DNA of 59,674 nucleotides, from IMG/VR virus record IMGVR_UViG_3300025769_000116, positions 1 to 59,674 of that record. One strand, given 5' to 3'. Of the stretch, positions 31,019 to 39,594 are shown in pieces. Positions within the stretch are counted from its first letter, which is position 1, and the number at the start of each line of letters is the position of its first letter. A model generated the notes under the pieces. That model saw only the letters and a list, made by a program, of their open reading frames with translations, did not search any database and was not told the origin of the DNA. The DNA comes from a virus. Both the position numbers and the translations under genes were made by a program.

Positions 31019-31681
31019 TTACTGTATGTAGTTTTCGATTGAAGGATATACTGAACTAATTGCACAAGCAATTTCTCGGGCCAATTCAATATGTTCTTTT
31101 TGAGTACCATTGGAGCTGCGCAATTCAATATAATGAATCCAGCTACGAAGCGTACCATTAACATAAAGTCTTGAGACTGTGTTACCTTCAGGAAGTACAG
31201 CTCGAGCTTGTTCTTTAGCAATACCATTATTGATTGCCCAGCGATAAGCTCTTGATGCTGCGCTGATCACTTGTTCTTGTTGCCATTTCCATTCATCTTT
31301 TAGATATTCATCATTAACTTCAACGCTGTTTTGTCGATTTTTTTCATCTTGCAAACGAGCTTCACGAGTTTCAAATTCCAAATCTTCAAGAGGATCTGCA
31401 TATCGTTGACTAAATTCTTGAAAAGAAAATGATCTATGTCTTAAAAGCTGTCGAGCAATATCTCTTGTCGTTTCAATTTCCATACACACAGAAACCATTT
31501 CGAACGGAGACCAATGCTTATGTTTTGAAAGATACTTAAGAAGCTTTTCAGATGTTTCGGTATTCATTTGATTTGAAGGATTAGATACCCTTGCGCAATA
31601 AGCAACAAGGTCTTGAATATTTCCAAGATCTTCAAATTCACCTTGAGGTGCTTGTGAGTAACTCACCATTTTAACTTTCAT
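31019..31681 (-). CDS. thyX: FAD-dependent thymidylate synthase
   Basis: 220 residues. The ThyX signature RHRSFSFQEFSQRY is present (with Q where N is usual), as are the FAD/dUMP-binding LLKYLSKHKHWSPFE block and the ARAVLPEGNTVSRLYVNGTLR region. It makes dTMP from dUMP using methylene-tetrahydrofolate and NADPH. ATG at 31681 gives an ATGA overlap with primase and has GGAG seven bases upstream. Confidence 0.95.
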   Translation of the reverse strand: MKVKMVSYSQAPQGEFEDLGNIQDLVAYCARVSNPSNQMNTETSEKLLKYLSKHKHWSPFEMVSVCMEIETTRDIARQLLRHRSFSFQEFSQRYADPLEDLEFETREARLQDEKNRQNSVEVNDEYLKDEWKWQQEQVISAASRAYRWAINNGIAKEQARAVLPEGNTVSRLYVNGTLRSWIHYIELRSSNGTQKEHIELAREIACAISSVYPSIENYIQ

Positions 31682-32685
31682 ACTTTTCTCCATTCTATAA
31701 ATTTCAATTTTGCCTCAAGTCCTTTGTATATATTTGATTCTATAATCTCACGTACGTTTGATACGCCACCGAGAACCATTTCATTGATGTCTTTCCCTGG
31801 TAGATTATCTGGCCAAATACAAATCTGATAGCCCGAGTTAATAATTTTTTCCATTCTTTTCCCGATTTCTTTATTTCGAGGTTCTGCATCAAATATAAAC
31901 ACAGCGTTCTCTAAATGTTTCATTCCATTTACGTTGCCATCGGCTCCCGCCATTGCTACACTATTTTTAAGAAATAGACTGTCAATGGCTCCTTCGACAA
32001 CGAAGTACCTTCTACTAAAGTCTACGGTATCAAGTCCAAAAATCTTAGGATGATCTTCAAACATGATCGTAATATACCGTATACCACCAGGCTTGAAACC
32101 ACGTGCTGAGACGCCGAAAACCTGATTATGTTCATTAAGAAAAGGCAACACTAGACGAGCTTCGTCTTTATCAACATTATCAAATTTATCGGGTATTATA
32201 GAATTAATCCACGATTTAAACTCAGGTGCCCAGTACATCTTATAGTGTGTATGACTGGGAATCTGTCTTTGTTTTATATATCTATTGATAGCATGATCGT
32301 GCCGCAATTGACTCACTTTTTTTAATTTTTTTAGTGGATTGTTTTTTTTGAAAACGGGTTTCTCAAACTTTGCTGTTTCGAGAGGAAGGGGCTCAGTGTT
32401 GGCAGTCTTAATAAACTTTTCTGCTACCCAAGACTGATAAGTGACACCATCCAGTCCTTTTAAAAACCACGAGAAGGACTGGCTGACACCACAGTTATGA
32501 CAATAATAATAGAAAGAATTTTCTTTTTCTAGAAGCCATCCTCGGGCCTTAGATCTTGACTTCTGAGAATCGCCACATAATGGGCATCTAAAATTAATTT
32601 TATATGGATTAGTAGATCGTATACGAAACTGATCCAATTTAGAAGATAGCATTTGAGCATATTGTAAGTCAACATAATCAATCAT
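31678..32685 (-). CDS. 61: DNA primase (T4 gp61)
   Basis: 335 residues. Zinc-binding CPLC (34-37) and CHNC (62-65), then a TOPRIM core with FGVSARG, RRYFVVEGAIDSLFLKN and VFIFDAEPRNKEI. Makes RNA primers for the gp41 helicase-primase complex. ATG at 32685; a TTG three codons upstream extends the frame. Has an early promoter overlapping the upstream gene. Confidence 0.92.
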   Translation of the reverse strand: MIDYVDLQYAQMLSSKLDQFRIRSTNPYKINFRCPLCGDSQKSRSKARGWLLEKENSFYYYCHNCGVSQSFSWFLKGLDGVTYQSWVAEKFIKTANTEPLPLETAKFEKPVFKKNNPLKKLKKVSQLRHDHAINRYIKQRQIPSHTHYKMYWAPEFKSWINSIIPDKFDNVDKDEARLVLPFLNEHNQVFGVSARGFKPGGIRYITIMFEDHPKIFGLDTVDFSRRYFVVEGAIDSLFLKNSVAMAGADGNVNGMKHLENAVFIFDAEPRNKEIGKRMEKIINSGYQICIWPDNLPGKDINEMVLGGVSNVREIIESNIYKGLEAKLKFIEWRKV

Positions 32686-32720
32686 AATAAACAAAACTTA
32701 TTAGGGAATGTGATACGTAT

Positions 32721-32749
32721 ATTCTATCACAGTAAAATGTAAATGTCAA
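32721..32749 (-). promoter_or_regulatory. Sigma70-type promoter for primase
   Basis: TTGACA (32744-32749), 17-bp spacer, TAGAAT (32721-32726). The -35 box overlaps the stop of the upstream gene. Confidence 0.85.
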
Positions 32750-33258
32750 CCAATGTTTACGATATTTAATCCTACGCCACTGGCTATTAGTCCTATTACG
32801 CCAATAACACCCATAGCATACCACTTGGTTATTTCAAGTTGACGCACTCGAATTTCAATAGTATCAGACATATCTTTAATTTGTGCTAACATTTGCGTAT
32901 GTCTTTTTTCATTCCAAAGTTTTACTTCATTTGCAAGTGCAGCGTGATCTTTATGGGCGTTGCTCACTCTATCTTGCATGTCTTCAGCAAAATCTTGTTT
33001 AAATTCTTCAAGCTGTTCTTTTAAAGCTAGCCGCCCTTCAAGACTTTCTTTTTTTGCTTCTAGAAGTCTTTGGTCGGTATAGGATAATTTAGAATCAAAA
33101 TTTGCAAGAAGTTGCTGTTGTACCGCGATTGCTTTAGCTATTTCAGACATTTCATCAACGACAGTATCTACTTTATCAAAAAATTTTTCTATTTGTTTAA
33201 TATCTTTTTTAATAATAGCAAGATCTACTTTTAACTCGTTGAGTTCTTGTTGGTCCAT
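32746..33258 (-). CDS. Coiled-coil protein with C-terminal membrane anchor
   Basis: 170 residues. Heptad-rich from residue 1 to about 140 (MDQQELNELKVDLAIIKKDI...), then a single membrane segment (WYAMGVIGVIGLIASGVGLNIV). Tail-anchored and likely cytoplasmic-facing. Lies next to the spanin genes, so involvement in lysis timing is possible but not shown. Confidence 0.65.
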   Translation of the reverse strand: MDQQELNELKVDLAIIKKDIKQIEKFFDKVDTVVDEMSEIAKAIAVQQQLLANFDSKLSYTDQRLLEAKKESLEGRLALKEQLEEFKQDFAEDMQDRVSNAHKDHAALANEVKLWNEKRHTQMLAQIKDMSDTIEIRVRQLEITKWYAMGVIGVIGLIASGVGLNIVNIG

Positions 33259-33313
33259 TTAGAACCTCCTTTAAAGTTAGTCACCGTTTATTACGCATGA
33301 TCAACAATATTAT

Positions 33314-33604
33314 TTATTTTAAAGGAAGTCTACTAGGGTTTTTTATTTCGCCTGTACCAGCGCACGTGGGACACGAGATCGTTTCTGAAGGCCTTTCTTT
33401 TAATAGTGATGTAGAATTATTAACATCAAATGCAATGAACGAGATTGCACCTATATGAACTTTGTCGCCTTGGTTAATTTCTTCATAAGGATCCAAATCA
33501 TATTTTTGGCACATTTTTACCAAAGAATTTTCTCTTCGCTCTGCAGAAGTCCATTCTCCGGTCGTATGACCAAGTGCATTATCTAGTGCTGTTATAAGTT
33601 TCAA
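33314..33604 (-). CDS. Small protein with CxxCxGxG motif
   Basis: 96 residues. C-terminal CPTCAGTGEI is a half DnaJ-type zinc motif. Start overlaps the end of the o-spanin gene by four bases. Unknown function. Confidence 0.6.
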   Translation of the reverse strand: MKLITALDNALGHTTGEWTSAERRENSLVKMCQKYDLDPYEEINQGDKVHIGAISFIAFDVNNSTSLLKERPSETISCPTCAGTGEIKNPSRLPLK

Positions 33605-34035
33605 TCTTTATTATTATCCATCCACTCTTCAGCAGTAGTTCCTTCAGACTCAGTGGTTGCTTCGCGATAATAGATGATTAACTCTTTCTGTTGTCTGACA
33701 TAACGTCGAACCTCTTGGAAGTTCTCTGCCATTTTCTCGTATCCATCAGGTGTGAGTGCGAACACGACAAACTGACCGTCGAGCATCTTTTCGATCTCTT
33801 TCACCTTTTCTTCGATGTTCTCTTCGGTAATGACAAAGAAGTTTACATTGAGTAAATCAATCTCTTGAGGAAGAGGTGGTTGGTAGATGCGTAGAGGTAC
33901 CTTCTCAGTTACCGTTACTATCTGTGGTTCCGGTTGGATTATCTGTTCCTTCGGGCCCCACTCCAGTCTTGGCATCAGGTTGCACCCCGTCAGCAGGAGG
34001 GGTATCATCAATATCCATAAGTTCTTTTGTATCAT
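33601..34035 (-). CDS. Probable o-spanin lipoprotein (Rz1-like)
   Basis: 144 residues. Lipoprotein signal with lipobox LLTGC (residues 14-18), followed by a proline-rich VTEKVPLRIYQPPLPQE segment and a helical C-terminus. The gene overlaps the preceding inner-membrane protein by 131 bases in another frame, the usual Rz/Rz1 arrangement. Should anchor in the outer membrane and join the i-spanin to fuse membranes. The conserved C-terminal domain is common in marine T4-like phages. Confidence 0.72.
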   Translation of the reverse strand: MIQKNLWILMIPLLLTGCNLMPRLEWGPKEQIIQPEPQIVTVTEKVPLRIYQPPLPQEIDLLNVNFFVITEENIEEKVKEIEKMLDGQFVVFALTPDGYEKMAENFQEVRRYVRQQKELIIYYREATTESEGTTAEEWMDNNKD

Positions 34036-34411
34036 CTTCTAACATCCTAAACACTTTTTCAGTTCCATTGTTAATCCGTTTCTCGATCATGCCTGGTTTG
34101 GCACGAGCAAGTCGGGTCAAGTTGTGGTCCTTAAAGACCTTCATATAATTTGATTTCTCTTTTGCCAACTCGTTATTTGCTAAGGTAAGCTTGTTCATTG
34201 CCTCACCTTGTTTCTTGGCGTTTTCTTCTGCTGCTTTGAGAGATGCTTGCGCAGTATTAACAGCAAGTTCTAATTGAACTTGATTTTCTTTGAGAGTGCG
34301 ATTATTTGCTTCGAGTTGAACCACTTCTGATTCAAGATTTGAGACTGTTACTGAGTGGTAGGCGTACCCACCACCCAGTGCTAACAGGCATAAAAGAATA
34401 ACATAATGCAT
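33905..34411 (-). CDS. Probable i-spanin (Rz-like)
   Basis: 168 residues. N-terminal signal anchor (MHYVILLCLLALGGGYAYHS) followed by about 80 residues of coiled coil (LESEVVQLEANNRTLKENQV), then a flexible acidic tail. This is the layout of Rz inner-membrane spanins. Overlaps the lipoprotein gene. Confidence 0.72.
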   Translation of the reverse strand: MHYVILLCLLALGGGYAYHSVTVSNLESEVVQLEANNRTLKENQVQLELAVNTAQASLKAAEENAKKQGEAMNKLTLANNELAKEKSNYMKVFKDHNLTRLARAKPGMIEKRINNGTEKVFRMLEDDTKELMDIDDTPPADGVQPDAKTGVGPEGTDNPTGTTDSNGN

Positions 34412-34432
34412 AATATAAAATTCCTAATTCGA

Positions 34433-34936
34433 CTATTCTTTGTCCCAGACAGATCTAGACTTTCCAGAGCGAATCTTATCTTGTTCACCATCGTAATTTT
34501 TAATTTTAGTTGTTTTCATAACTGTACGGGTTTTACCATCAACACCAGTTACATTAACTCCTCTTTTAGTAGCAGCAATAGTAGTTTCTTTAAATGGCTT
34601 GCGTTTATTTAATCTAGGAGCTTTTTGTATTCCTTGAACAGGTTTATTTAGATTAGGATTAATTGGTGTTTGTATACCAGTCCGAATAACTCGTTCTTGT
34701 ACGTCTTCTTCTTCATGAAGAGAACCCATAAATTTATCAATTTGCTTAGTATTACCTATCACTGTTATAGTAGATAAACCGGGTTTAGAACCTTTTTCTA
34801 TTTTAGTTTTGAGCTTATGCTTTTTAGCTGCAGCTACAACAATTTTTGAACGCTTGGCGTTCAAGTCTGGCAATTCAAAATTGTCTTCGACAAGAGCGCC
34901 AAGAATAGCTTCGTTGATAATTTGTTTGAAATTCAT
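34433..34936 (-). CDS. Hypothetical virion-associated protein
   Basis: 167 residues. N-terminus MNFKQIINEAILGALVEDNF resembles the capsid-targeting N-termini of other genes here. Middle contains KSKIVVAAAKKHKLK and a basic C-terminal part. I recall related proteins in marine T4-like phages, role unknown. Confidence 0.6.
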   Translation of the reverse strand: MNFKQIINEAILGALVEDNFELPDLNAKRSKIVVAAAKKHKLKTKIEKGSKPGLSTITVIGNTKQIDKFMGSLHEEEDVQERVIRTGIQTPINPNLNKPVQGIQKAPRLNKRKPFKETTIAATKRGVNVTGVDGKTRTVMKTTKIKNYDGEQDKIRSGKSRSVWDKE

Positions 34937-34948
34937 ATTAGAAAGAAA

Positions 34949-35323
34949 TTACTTTTTAGCGGCTTTCTTAGCATCTTTTTCACGTCGAGCGGCTTTAGTT
35001 AAGATAGCTTCGTCAGTCTTATCTTCGCCGTCATCGTCGTCGTCATCATCGTCATCATCGTCGTCAGACTTATCAGACTTACCGCTACCATCGCACTTAG
35101 AACAATCTACTTTGTTACCATCTTCATCTTCATGATAACCGACGCCTTCGCAATGAGAGCATTCCTCGTCATCGCTCTCATCGCTAGCCTCGTGCTTATT
35201 CATTTTCTTATATTTTTCTTCAAGAGCAGCTTGAATACGCTCACTCATTTCTTCAGCAAAAGCATCTTGAAGCCCTAAAGGATTATTTTCAACTGCTGTT
35301 TCAATAATTTTTTTGATAGACAT
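34949..35323 (-). CDS. Prohead-core-like protein with zinc motif and poly-Asp run
   Basis: 124 residues. Helical N-terminus, paired CSHCEGVG and CSKCDGSG motifs (DnaJ-type zinc), a run of more than ten consecutive aspartates, and a basic lysine-rich tail. Acidic/basic low-complexity composition is typical of T4 prohead core or scaffold proteins. First gene after a late promoter box. Confidence 0.65.
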   Translation of the reverse strand: MSIKKIIETAVENNPLGLQDAFAEEMSERIQAALEEKYKKMNKHEASDESDDEECSHCEGVGYHEDEDGNKVDCSKCDGSGKSDKSDDDDDDDDDDDDGEDKTDEAILTKAARREKDAKKAAKK

Positions 35324-35362
35324 TTGGTCTCTCCTAACTTTAAATTAAACAATCTATTCGTT

Positions 35363-35370
35363 TATTTATA
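35363..35370 (-). promoter_or_regulatory. T4-type late promoter box
   Basis: TATAAATA on the minus strand, 40 bases before 35323. It precedes the stop of the lysozyme gene. Confidence 0.75.
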
Positions 35371-35372
35371 TT

Positions 35373-35828
35373 TTAAATTGCTTCCATGCGCTTCATTAAT
35401 CTTTCAGCGCGATTAGTTACTTGTGTATACCACAACGAATCTCTACCTTCAATAGCAGCTGTTTTCCAATCATGCTTAATAACGGCAGCGTTGAATTTAC
35501 GAAACTTAGATAATCTTGTTCTACCCATGTTGAACATCATATTCACAAGAATTTCTTGACATTCGACAGGAAGTACGTCCCATCCTTTTTCTGTATAGAG
35601 AATTTGACATTCAGAAATAGCAACGTTTAAATCTTTTTGAAATGCATCTTCAACTCTTTCTTCTGATACTCTTGTACCGATTTCTTCACCGTACTCTGGA
35701 TCAGTTTCTAAAATAAGATGGCCAACACCGAACGTAGGCAAGTCAAGATGATCGAGATAGATTTTATATTCTACACCTTCATCTTCTCTAAGTTGATTAA
35801 ATACTCTTTTGCGTGCATCAAGATCCAT
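35373..35828 (-). CDS. T4-type lysozyme (GH24)
   Basis: 151 residues. The catalytic triad E17, D26, T32 has the same spacing (9 and 6) as E11, D20, T26 of T4 lysozyme, in REDEGVEYKIYLDHLDLPTFGVGHL-type order, and the C-terminal RAERLMKRM matches the family. Cleaves the glycan of peptidoglycan. No signal peptide, so it needs a holin or acts from the virion. Located beside head genes, so a virion role is possible. Confidence 0.88.
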   Translation of the reverse strand: MDLDARKRVFNQLREDEGVEYKIYLDHLDLPTFGVGHLILETDPEYGEEIGTRVSEERVEDAFQKDLNVAISECQILYTEKGWDVLPVECQEILVNMMFNMGRTRLSKFRKFNAAVIKHDWKTAAIEGRDSLWYTQVTNRAERLMKRMEAI

Positions 35829-35860
35829 TTTTATAACTCCTAAAGTAAAATTATCTATTT

Positions 35861-37240
35861 TTAATCCTTATCATAAGGTTTGTGATCTGGTTGTTCGTGG
35901 ATGTTAAAGTGGTGTAGACGATATCCATCTTTTGTTAAATGAGATTTGATATGTTTAAGTTTAGTACCGGCCGGAATTACAGTTTCTTTTTCTCCACCGC
36001 CGGTGCCTGGGTGTTTACCATCCACATAAACACCTTTATGTTTTTTCTTAGCATGGATTACGACTATGTCCCCACCTTCCCCAGCAAAGTCTGCTGCAAC
36101 CGAATGATCGTGAGAAGTTGATAAGTGAGCTGGACTGTGAATGATTCCATTTTTAGATTTTTTAGCTGCATGTTCAAAGTCGTGTCCCGTCCCATGATAA
36201 AGAGCGATGTTTTTACCAAGCGGCTTAGAATGTTTTAAAATTGTATGATGAACGTGTGCTTCTGTTCTGCGATCCTCTTCTTCATGCTCATCGCCATTTC
36301 TTTTATGCGATTTTGCAGCATTCCTATCATAACGATGATCAGCTTTACGACCCATTTTATGATCACGAATCAAATTTTGATTCATATTTACAGAATTTTC
36401 TTTAAAATGGTGTATTGATTTAGATTCATGAGAATCTTTATGAGCATCTTCAGAATGCTTTGTTAAATATTTGTGATTCTCATTTACACTATCTTTGTTA
36501 TGCTCTGCAGCATGGTCAGACAAAGTCTTTTCATGATCTGGCTTACCCTTACCAAAAAACTTTTTAAGAAGACTTTCGTTTATTTTCTTTTTTTTTCTTG
36601 GACGCTTATTGCTAGTGTCGTGATCAATACTTATAGTGCCATCTTTATTTTTATAAAAACCCTTTGGCGCTTCTTGATCATCGATATCCTTTTTAAAACC
36701 TTTCATTTTAAGAGAAGCTTCTTTAAAAGTCAACATTTGAGCATCTTTTTTATTTTTATCTTTATATTTTTTAGCAACCTTTTTAGTGATCCCGGGTTCA
36801 CCGTCTGGTCCAACTCCTAAGCCAGCAATTGCACCAGATCCTACCGCCATAGATTCTTCTTCAAAAGATTCATCAAGAAGAATGGTCTGATAATATTCTA
36901 AAAAGCTTTCCATACATTCTTCTATTTTATCATCTAAAACGTCTTCTGTCAATACATTTTCATCTAATTCTTTAAATTCTCTAATAAGAAAAAGTGCAGC
37001 AGCATACGTAGCAAGCTTAGTTTGCCCACCGGGAACTTTTGCTAAAAGTTTTTTAATATTGAGAATCATTAAGTCAAAAAGACCAAACGCTTTTCTTTCA
37101 TCACCACGTGTAAGATCCTTTCTTTTTCTAAGAACCTTACCTTGGTCGTCGATAATACCTAACTCGTAAGCGTCCCAATCCTTGAAAGGTTTGACTAGCT
37201 TACGAATGAATTGGTATACTAGAAATAAATCAACGACCAC
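35861..37240 (-). CDS. Conserved phage N-terminal domain fused to an ADP-ribosyltransferase
   Basis: 459 residues. Residues 1-140 form a domain shared by marine T4-like phages (MVVDLFLVYQFIRKLVKPF, PGGQTKLATYAAALFLIREF). A long charged, histidine/lysine-rich linker follows. Residues about 340-430 have ADP-ribosyltransferase motifs: LYHGTG (347-352, His in the place of the usual Arg), STS (374-376) and EKE (417-419, the ExE catalytic pair). T4 Alt is packaged with DNA and modifies host RNA polymerase; this protein may be analogous. Confidence 0.72.
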   Translation of the reverse strand: MVVDLFLVYQFIRKLVKPFKDWDAYELGIIDDQGKVLRKRKDLTRGDERKAFGLFDLMILNIKKLLAKVPGGQTKLATYAAALFLIREFKELDENVLTEDVLDDKIEECMESFLEYYQTILLDESFEEESMAVGSGAIAGLGVGPDGEPGITKKVAKKYKDKNKKDAQMLTFKEASLKMKGFKKDIDDQEAPKGFYKNKDGTISIDHDTSNKRPRKKKKINESLLKKFFGKGKPDHEKTLSDHAAEHNKDSVNENHKYLTKHSEDAHKDSHESKSIHHFKENSVNMNQNLIRDHKMGRKADHRYDRNAAKSHKRNGDEHEEEDRRTEAHVHHTILKHSKPLGKNIALYHGTGHDFEHAAKKSKNGIIHSPAHLSTSHDHSVAADFAGEGGDIVVIHAKKKHKGVYVDGKHPGTGGGEKETVIPAGTKLKHIKSHLTKDGYRLHHFNIHEQPDHKPYDKD

Positions 37241-37241
37241 T

Positions 37242-37619
37242 TTATATTTCCTTTAATGTATTTGTAATCCTACTATCTGGTACTATACTATCTTTTGAAA
37301 TTTGATAAGTATCATACATTATAATATTTGGCATATAATTTAAGTATTCTACAAACGGTTTTAAATATTCATGATATTCTTTTAATTTCATGAATAACAT
37401 ATTTGTAGCACTCTCGCCAAATACGTTATATATCACAATTAAGTGATTCAAAATCAACCTTTCTTTTAAATCTCCATCTTGTCGATATCGACCAAAAAGC
37501 TTACGCAAATATTGAAATCTTTTCATATCTTCCTCGAACTCTGACATTTCAGAGCAATGAGGATTATCATAGTGTTTCATTGCATAAAGTAGAAAGGTTG
37601 ATTCTGTCAACTGCATCAT
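37242..37619 (-). CDS. DUF7207-like conserved T4-family protein
   Basis: 125 residues. LTESTFLLYAMKHYDNPHCSEMSEF... is a conserved start seen in marine T4-like phages. All-helical, soluble. Function unknown, commonly next to head genes. The family number is recalled from memory. Confidence 0.65.
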   Translation of the reverse strand: MMQLTESTFLLYAMKHYDNPHCSEMSEFEEDMKRFQYLRKLFGRYRQDGDLKERLILNHLIVIYNVFGESATNMLFMKLKEYHEYLKPFVEYLNYMPNIIMYDTYQISKDSIVPDSRITNTLKEI

Positions 37620-37648
37620 ATAATACCACGATTCAAGAAGATTTTAAA

Positions 37649-38218
37649 TTAGCTATCAGCTACTGTAGCATCTTCAACCGCAGTATCACCAGTAAGACCA
37701 GCATCTCCAGCGCCACCGTCTGTAGTAGGTGTAGCAGCACCTGCAGTACGCTTCATAGCTACTAAGACTTCAACCCTTTTACGACCAGCGCCATACTCTT
37801 CGTACTTAACCCATCCAGGCGTAACCAAACCCTTGGCTCGGTTTGCAGGAACTGCTGCTTCGTCAATGTCGATAAAAAAGACATCATCTGGTGTAATTTG
37901 AATTGTGTCTTCACCACCACCTAAACCAGTAAGCGGAATTTCAGTTCCGGCGGCCGCGTCTGCTGCGTCTGCTGCAAGCTGAAATTTATTTTGATCAACT
38001 CGAATAACATGGTACAAAAGTCCATTAGTTAAACCAGTGATTGCACCGGCGCCAGCAGTGTAAGTAACTCGATCGCCAGTAGCAAGGCCGTGGTCTGGAA
38101 CGACAATCTCGTCGTCTGCCAACACTACGACTGCTGCATCAGTTGCATCAAATGAAACTGACGGCGTCTCAAACTTGGGCGCATCTGCAAGAGTATCTGT
38201 ATCTCCCCACTGTGCCAT
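37649..38218 (-). CDS. Virion structural protein
   Basis: 189 residues. Beta-rich with HGLATGDRVTYTAGAGAITG and YHVIRVDQNKFQLA, a module common in marine phage virion proteins, and an alanine/threonine-rich end. Precise position in the particle unknown. Confidence 0.65.
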   Translation of the reverse strand: MAQWGDTDTLADAPKFETPSVSFDATDAAVVVLADDEIVVPDHGLATGDRVTYTAGAGAITGLTNGLLYHVIRVDQNKFQLAADAADAAAGTEIPLTGLGGGEDTIQITPDDVFFIDIDEAAVPANRAKGLVTPGWVKYEEYGAGRKRVEVLVAMKRTAGAATPTTDGGAGDAGLTGDTAVEDATVADS

Positions 38219-38253
38219 TTTACTTCTCCTTGAGTATTAAAACTTAATTTTAT

Positions 38254-38463
38254 TTATTTTTTTGTATTTGGCTTTCTTGGTGCTCTAGGCTTTTTAGCTT
38301 TCGATTCAGCCGATACCTTAGTACCTTTTGCCTTAGCCGTATCTTTTTTAGGTGCGGCTTTTCTTTTAGGCGCTGGCTTTTTAGCCGGCTCTTTATTTTC
38401 AATAACATTTTCTACAACAGGCGCTGGCTCGCCACCAAACAGTTTTTTCAACCACCCAAACAT
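38254..38463 (-). CDS. Lysine/proline-rich small protein
   Basis: 69 residues. Hydrophobic-aromatic start (MFGWLKKLFG) followed by a KPAPKRKAAPKK-type low-complexity tail. The composition resembles DNA-binding head-internal proteins. No fold recognised. Confidence 0.6.
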   Translation of the reverse strand: MFGWLKKLFGGEPAPVVENVIENKEPAKKPAPKRKAAPKKDTAKAKGTKVSAESKAKKPRAPRKPNTKK

Positions 38464-38489
38464 AATAATCTCCTCATGATTATTTTAAA

Positions 38490-38921
38490 TTAATAGCTTT
38501 TAGAAGCTTTCAAAGATTTTTTACTACCACAACTACTTTCATCTTTTTGTTCAGCTTCCCTTGCTTTCCTTGCTTTATCTTTCATAGCCATCGTTCGGTT
38601 GATCTGCTTGAATATTGCGCTTGTCTTTGCTCTTACTCGAGCAGCCCTGAGCTCATCTTCAGTAGGCTTAGGAGGTATACCTCTTGCTCTATCAATTGCC
38701 GTTTTCGCTTTACTGGCAATATCTGACATTATGCCTTCTTTCATATTTGCCTTTTGTTTAGCAATTGCTGCACGCCTTTTTTTAAGATACTGATCAGAAG
38801 AATCAGAATCGCCATCATTATCAATGTCATCATCTTCTTTACCGACTGGATCCATTTTTTCTTCTAAAGCTTTTAAAAATACGTCATCAATAATTTCGAT
38901 GAGATCTGATGTCTTTTCCAT
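38490..38921 (-). CDS. Protein with EF-hand-like acidic loop, possible scaffold
   Basis: 143 residues. DDDIDNDGDSDSSDQYL has the D-x-D-x-D/N-G spacing of a calcium-binding loop, followed by basic helical stretches (KKRRAAIAKQKAN, RARGIPPKP). This loop recurs in marine T4-like phage proteins. Probably virion or assembly related. Confidence 0.62.
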   Translation of the reverse strand: MEKTSDLIEIIDDVFLKALEEKMDPVGKEDDDIDNDGDSDSSDQYLKKRRAAIAKQKANMKEGIMSDIASKAKTAIDRARGIPPKPTEDELRAARVRAKTSAIFKQINRTMAMKDKARKAREAEQKDESSCGSKKSLKASKSY

Positions 38922-38959
38922 TAAAAACTCCTCTTAATGTATAATTTATAGATTGTTTC

Positions 38960-39220
38960 TTATTTATTCGTTCGTGTTATTCTAACTAATAGATCGTTTT
39001 TGCCTTTGATTAAACGATGATATTCATAAGCTTTAATATTAAATTCAGACCCACGCTTTAAAACGAAAGGAAGGCAATCTTCAAATTGAAAACACCAACC
39101 ATCTCCATCTAAAACTTTTATTTTTCTATCTTCTTCGTCTCTATGCCAAACAAAACTTTCAGAGGGAGCCCAGGCTAAAAATAATCTGCAATCAGCAGAA
39201 TCGTAATATGGGGTTACCAA
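38960..39220 (-). CDS. Cupin-like small protein
   Basis: 86 residues. FVWHRDEEDRKIKVLDGDGW and FNIKAYEYHRLIKG give a histidine pattern like a small cupin barrel. Found in other marine T4-like phages. Substrate unknown. Overlaps the next upstream gene by seven bases. Confidence 0.65.
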   Translation of the reverse strand: MVTPYYDSADCRLFLAWAPSESFVWHRDEEDRKIKVLDGDGWCFQFEDCLPFVLKRGSEFNIKAYEYHRLIKGKNDLLVRITRTNK

Positions 39221-39594
39221 AAATAGTTTCCTCCACCTGAAAGACCGAGTTGCTTAGCATATTTAGGAAGGCGGCAAGCCCAATATCCAGGTGACATTTT
39301 ATCTGTTTTAGTATCGCAATTGTGTCTTGCTGCAAAATTACGAGCTGCATCTCTATCATTAATCTTAGAAGTCAACCCACCTTTTTCATCACCAAATTGA
39401 ATCTTTTTTACATTACCTGTAGTAGGATTTTTAACATACACAACATACTTTTTGTTACCACTTGATCTTTTAGGTGAGTTTAATTCTGGATCACCTTCTT
39501 CTTCAAGCTCGATAAGTGGCATTTCTAAAGGAACAGTAACTCCTTCGTATAAACCAAACTCTTGCGGATCTACAAAGCCTTTAAACGATTTCAC
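39214..39594 (-). CDS. Head-associated protein with targeting-like N-terminus
   Basis: 126 residues. N-terminus MKSFKGFVDPQEFGLYEG resembles the T4 capsid-targeting sequence. The core (KYVVYVKNPTTGNVKKIQFG, AARNFAARHNC, PGYWACRLPKYAKQLG) is a conserved phage domain common in this phage group. Probably internal to the head. Confidence 0.7.
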   Translation of the reverse strand: MKSFKGFVDPQEFGLYEGVTVPLEMPLIELEEEGDPELNSPKRSSGNKKYVVYVKNPTTGNVKKIQFGDEKGGLTSKINDRDAARNFAARHNCDTKTDKMSPGYWACRLPKYAKQLGLSGGGNYFW

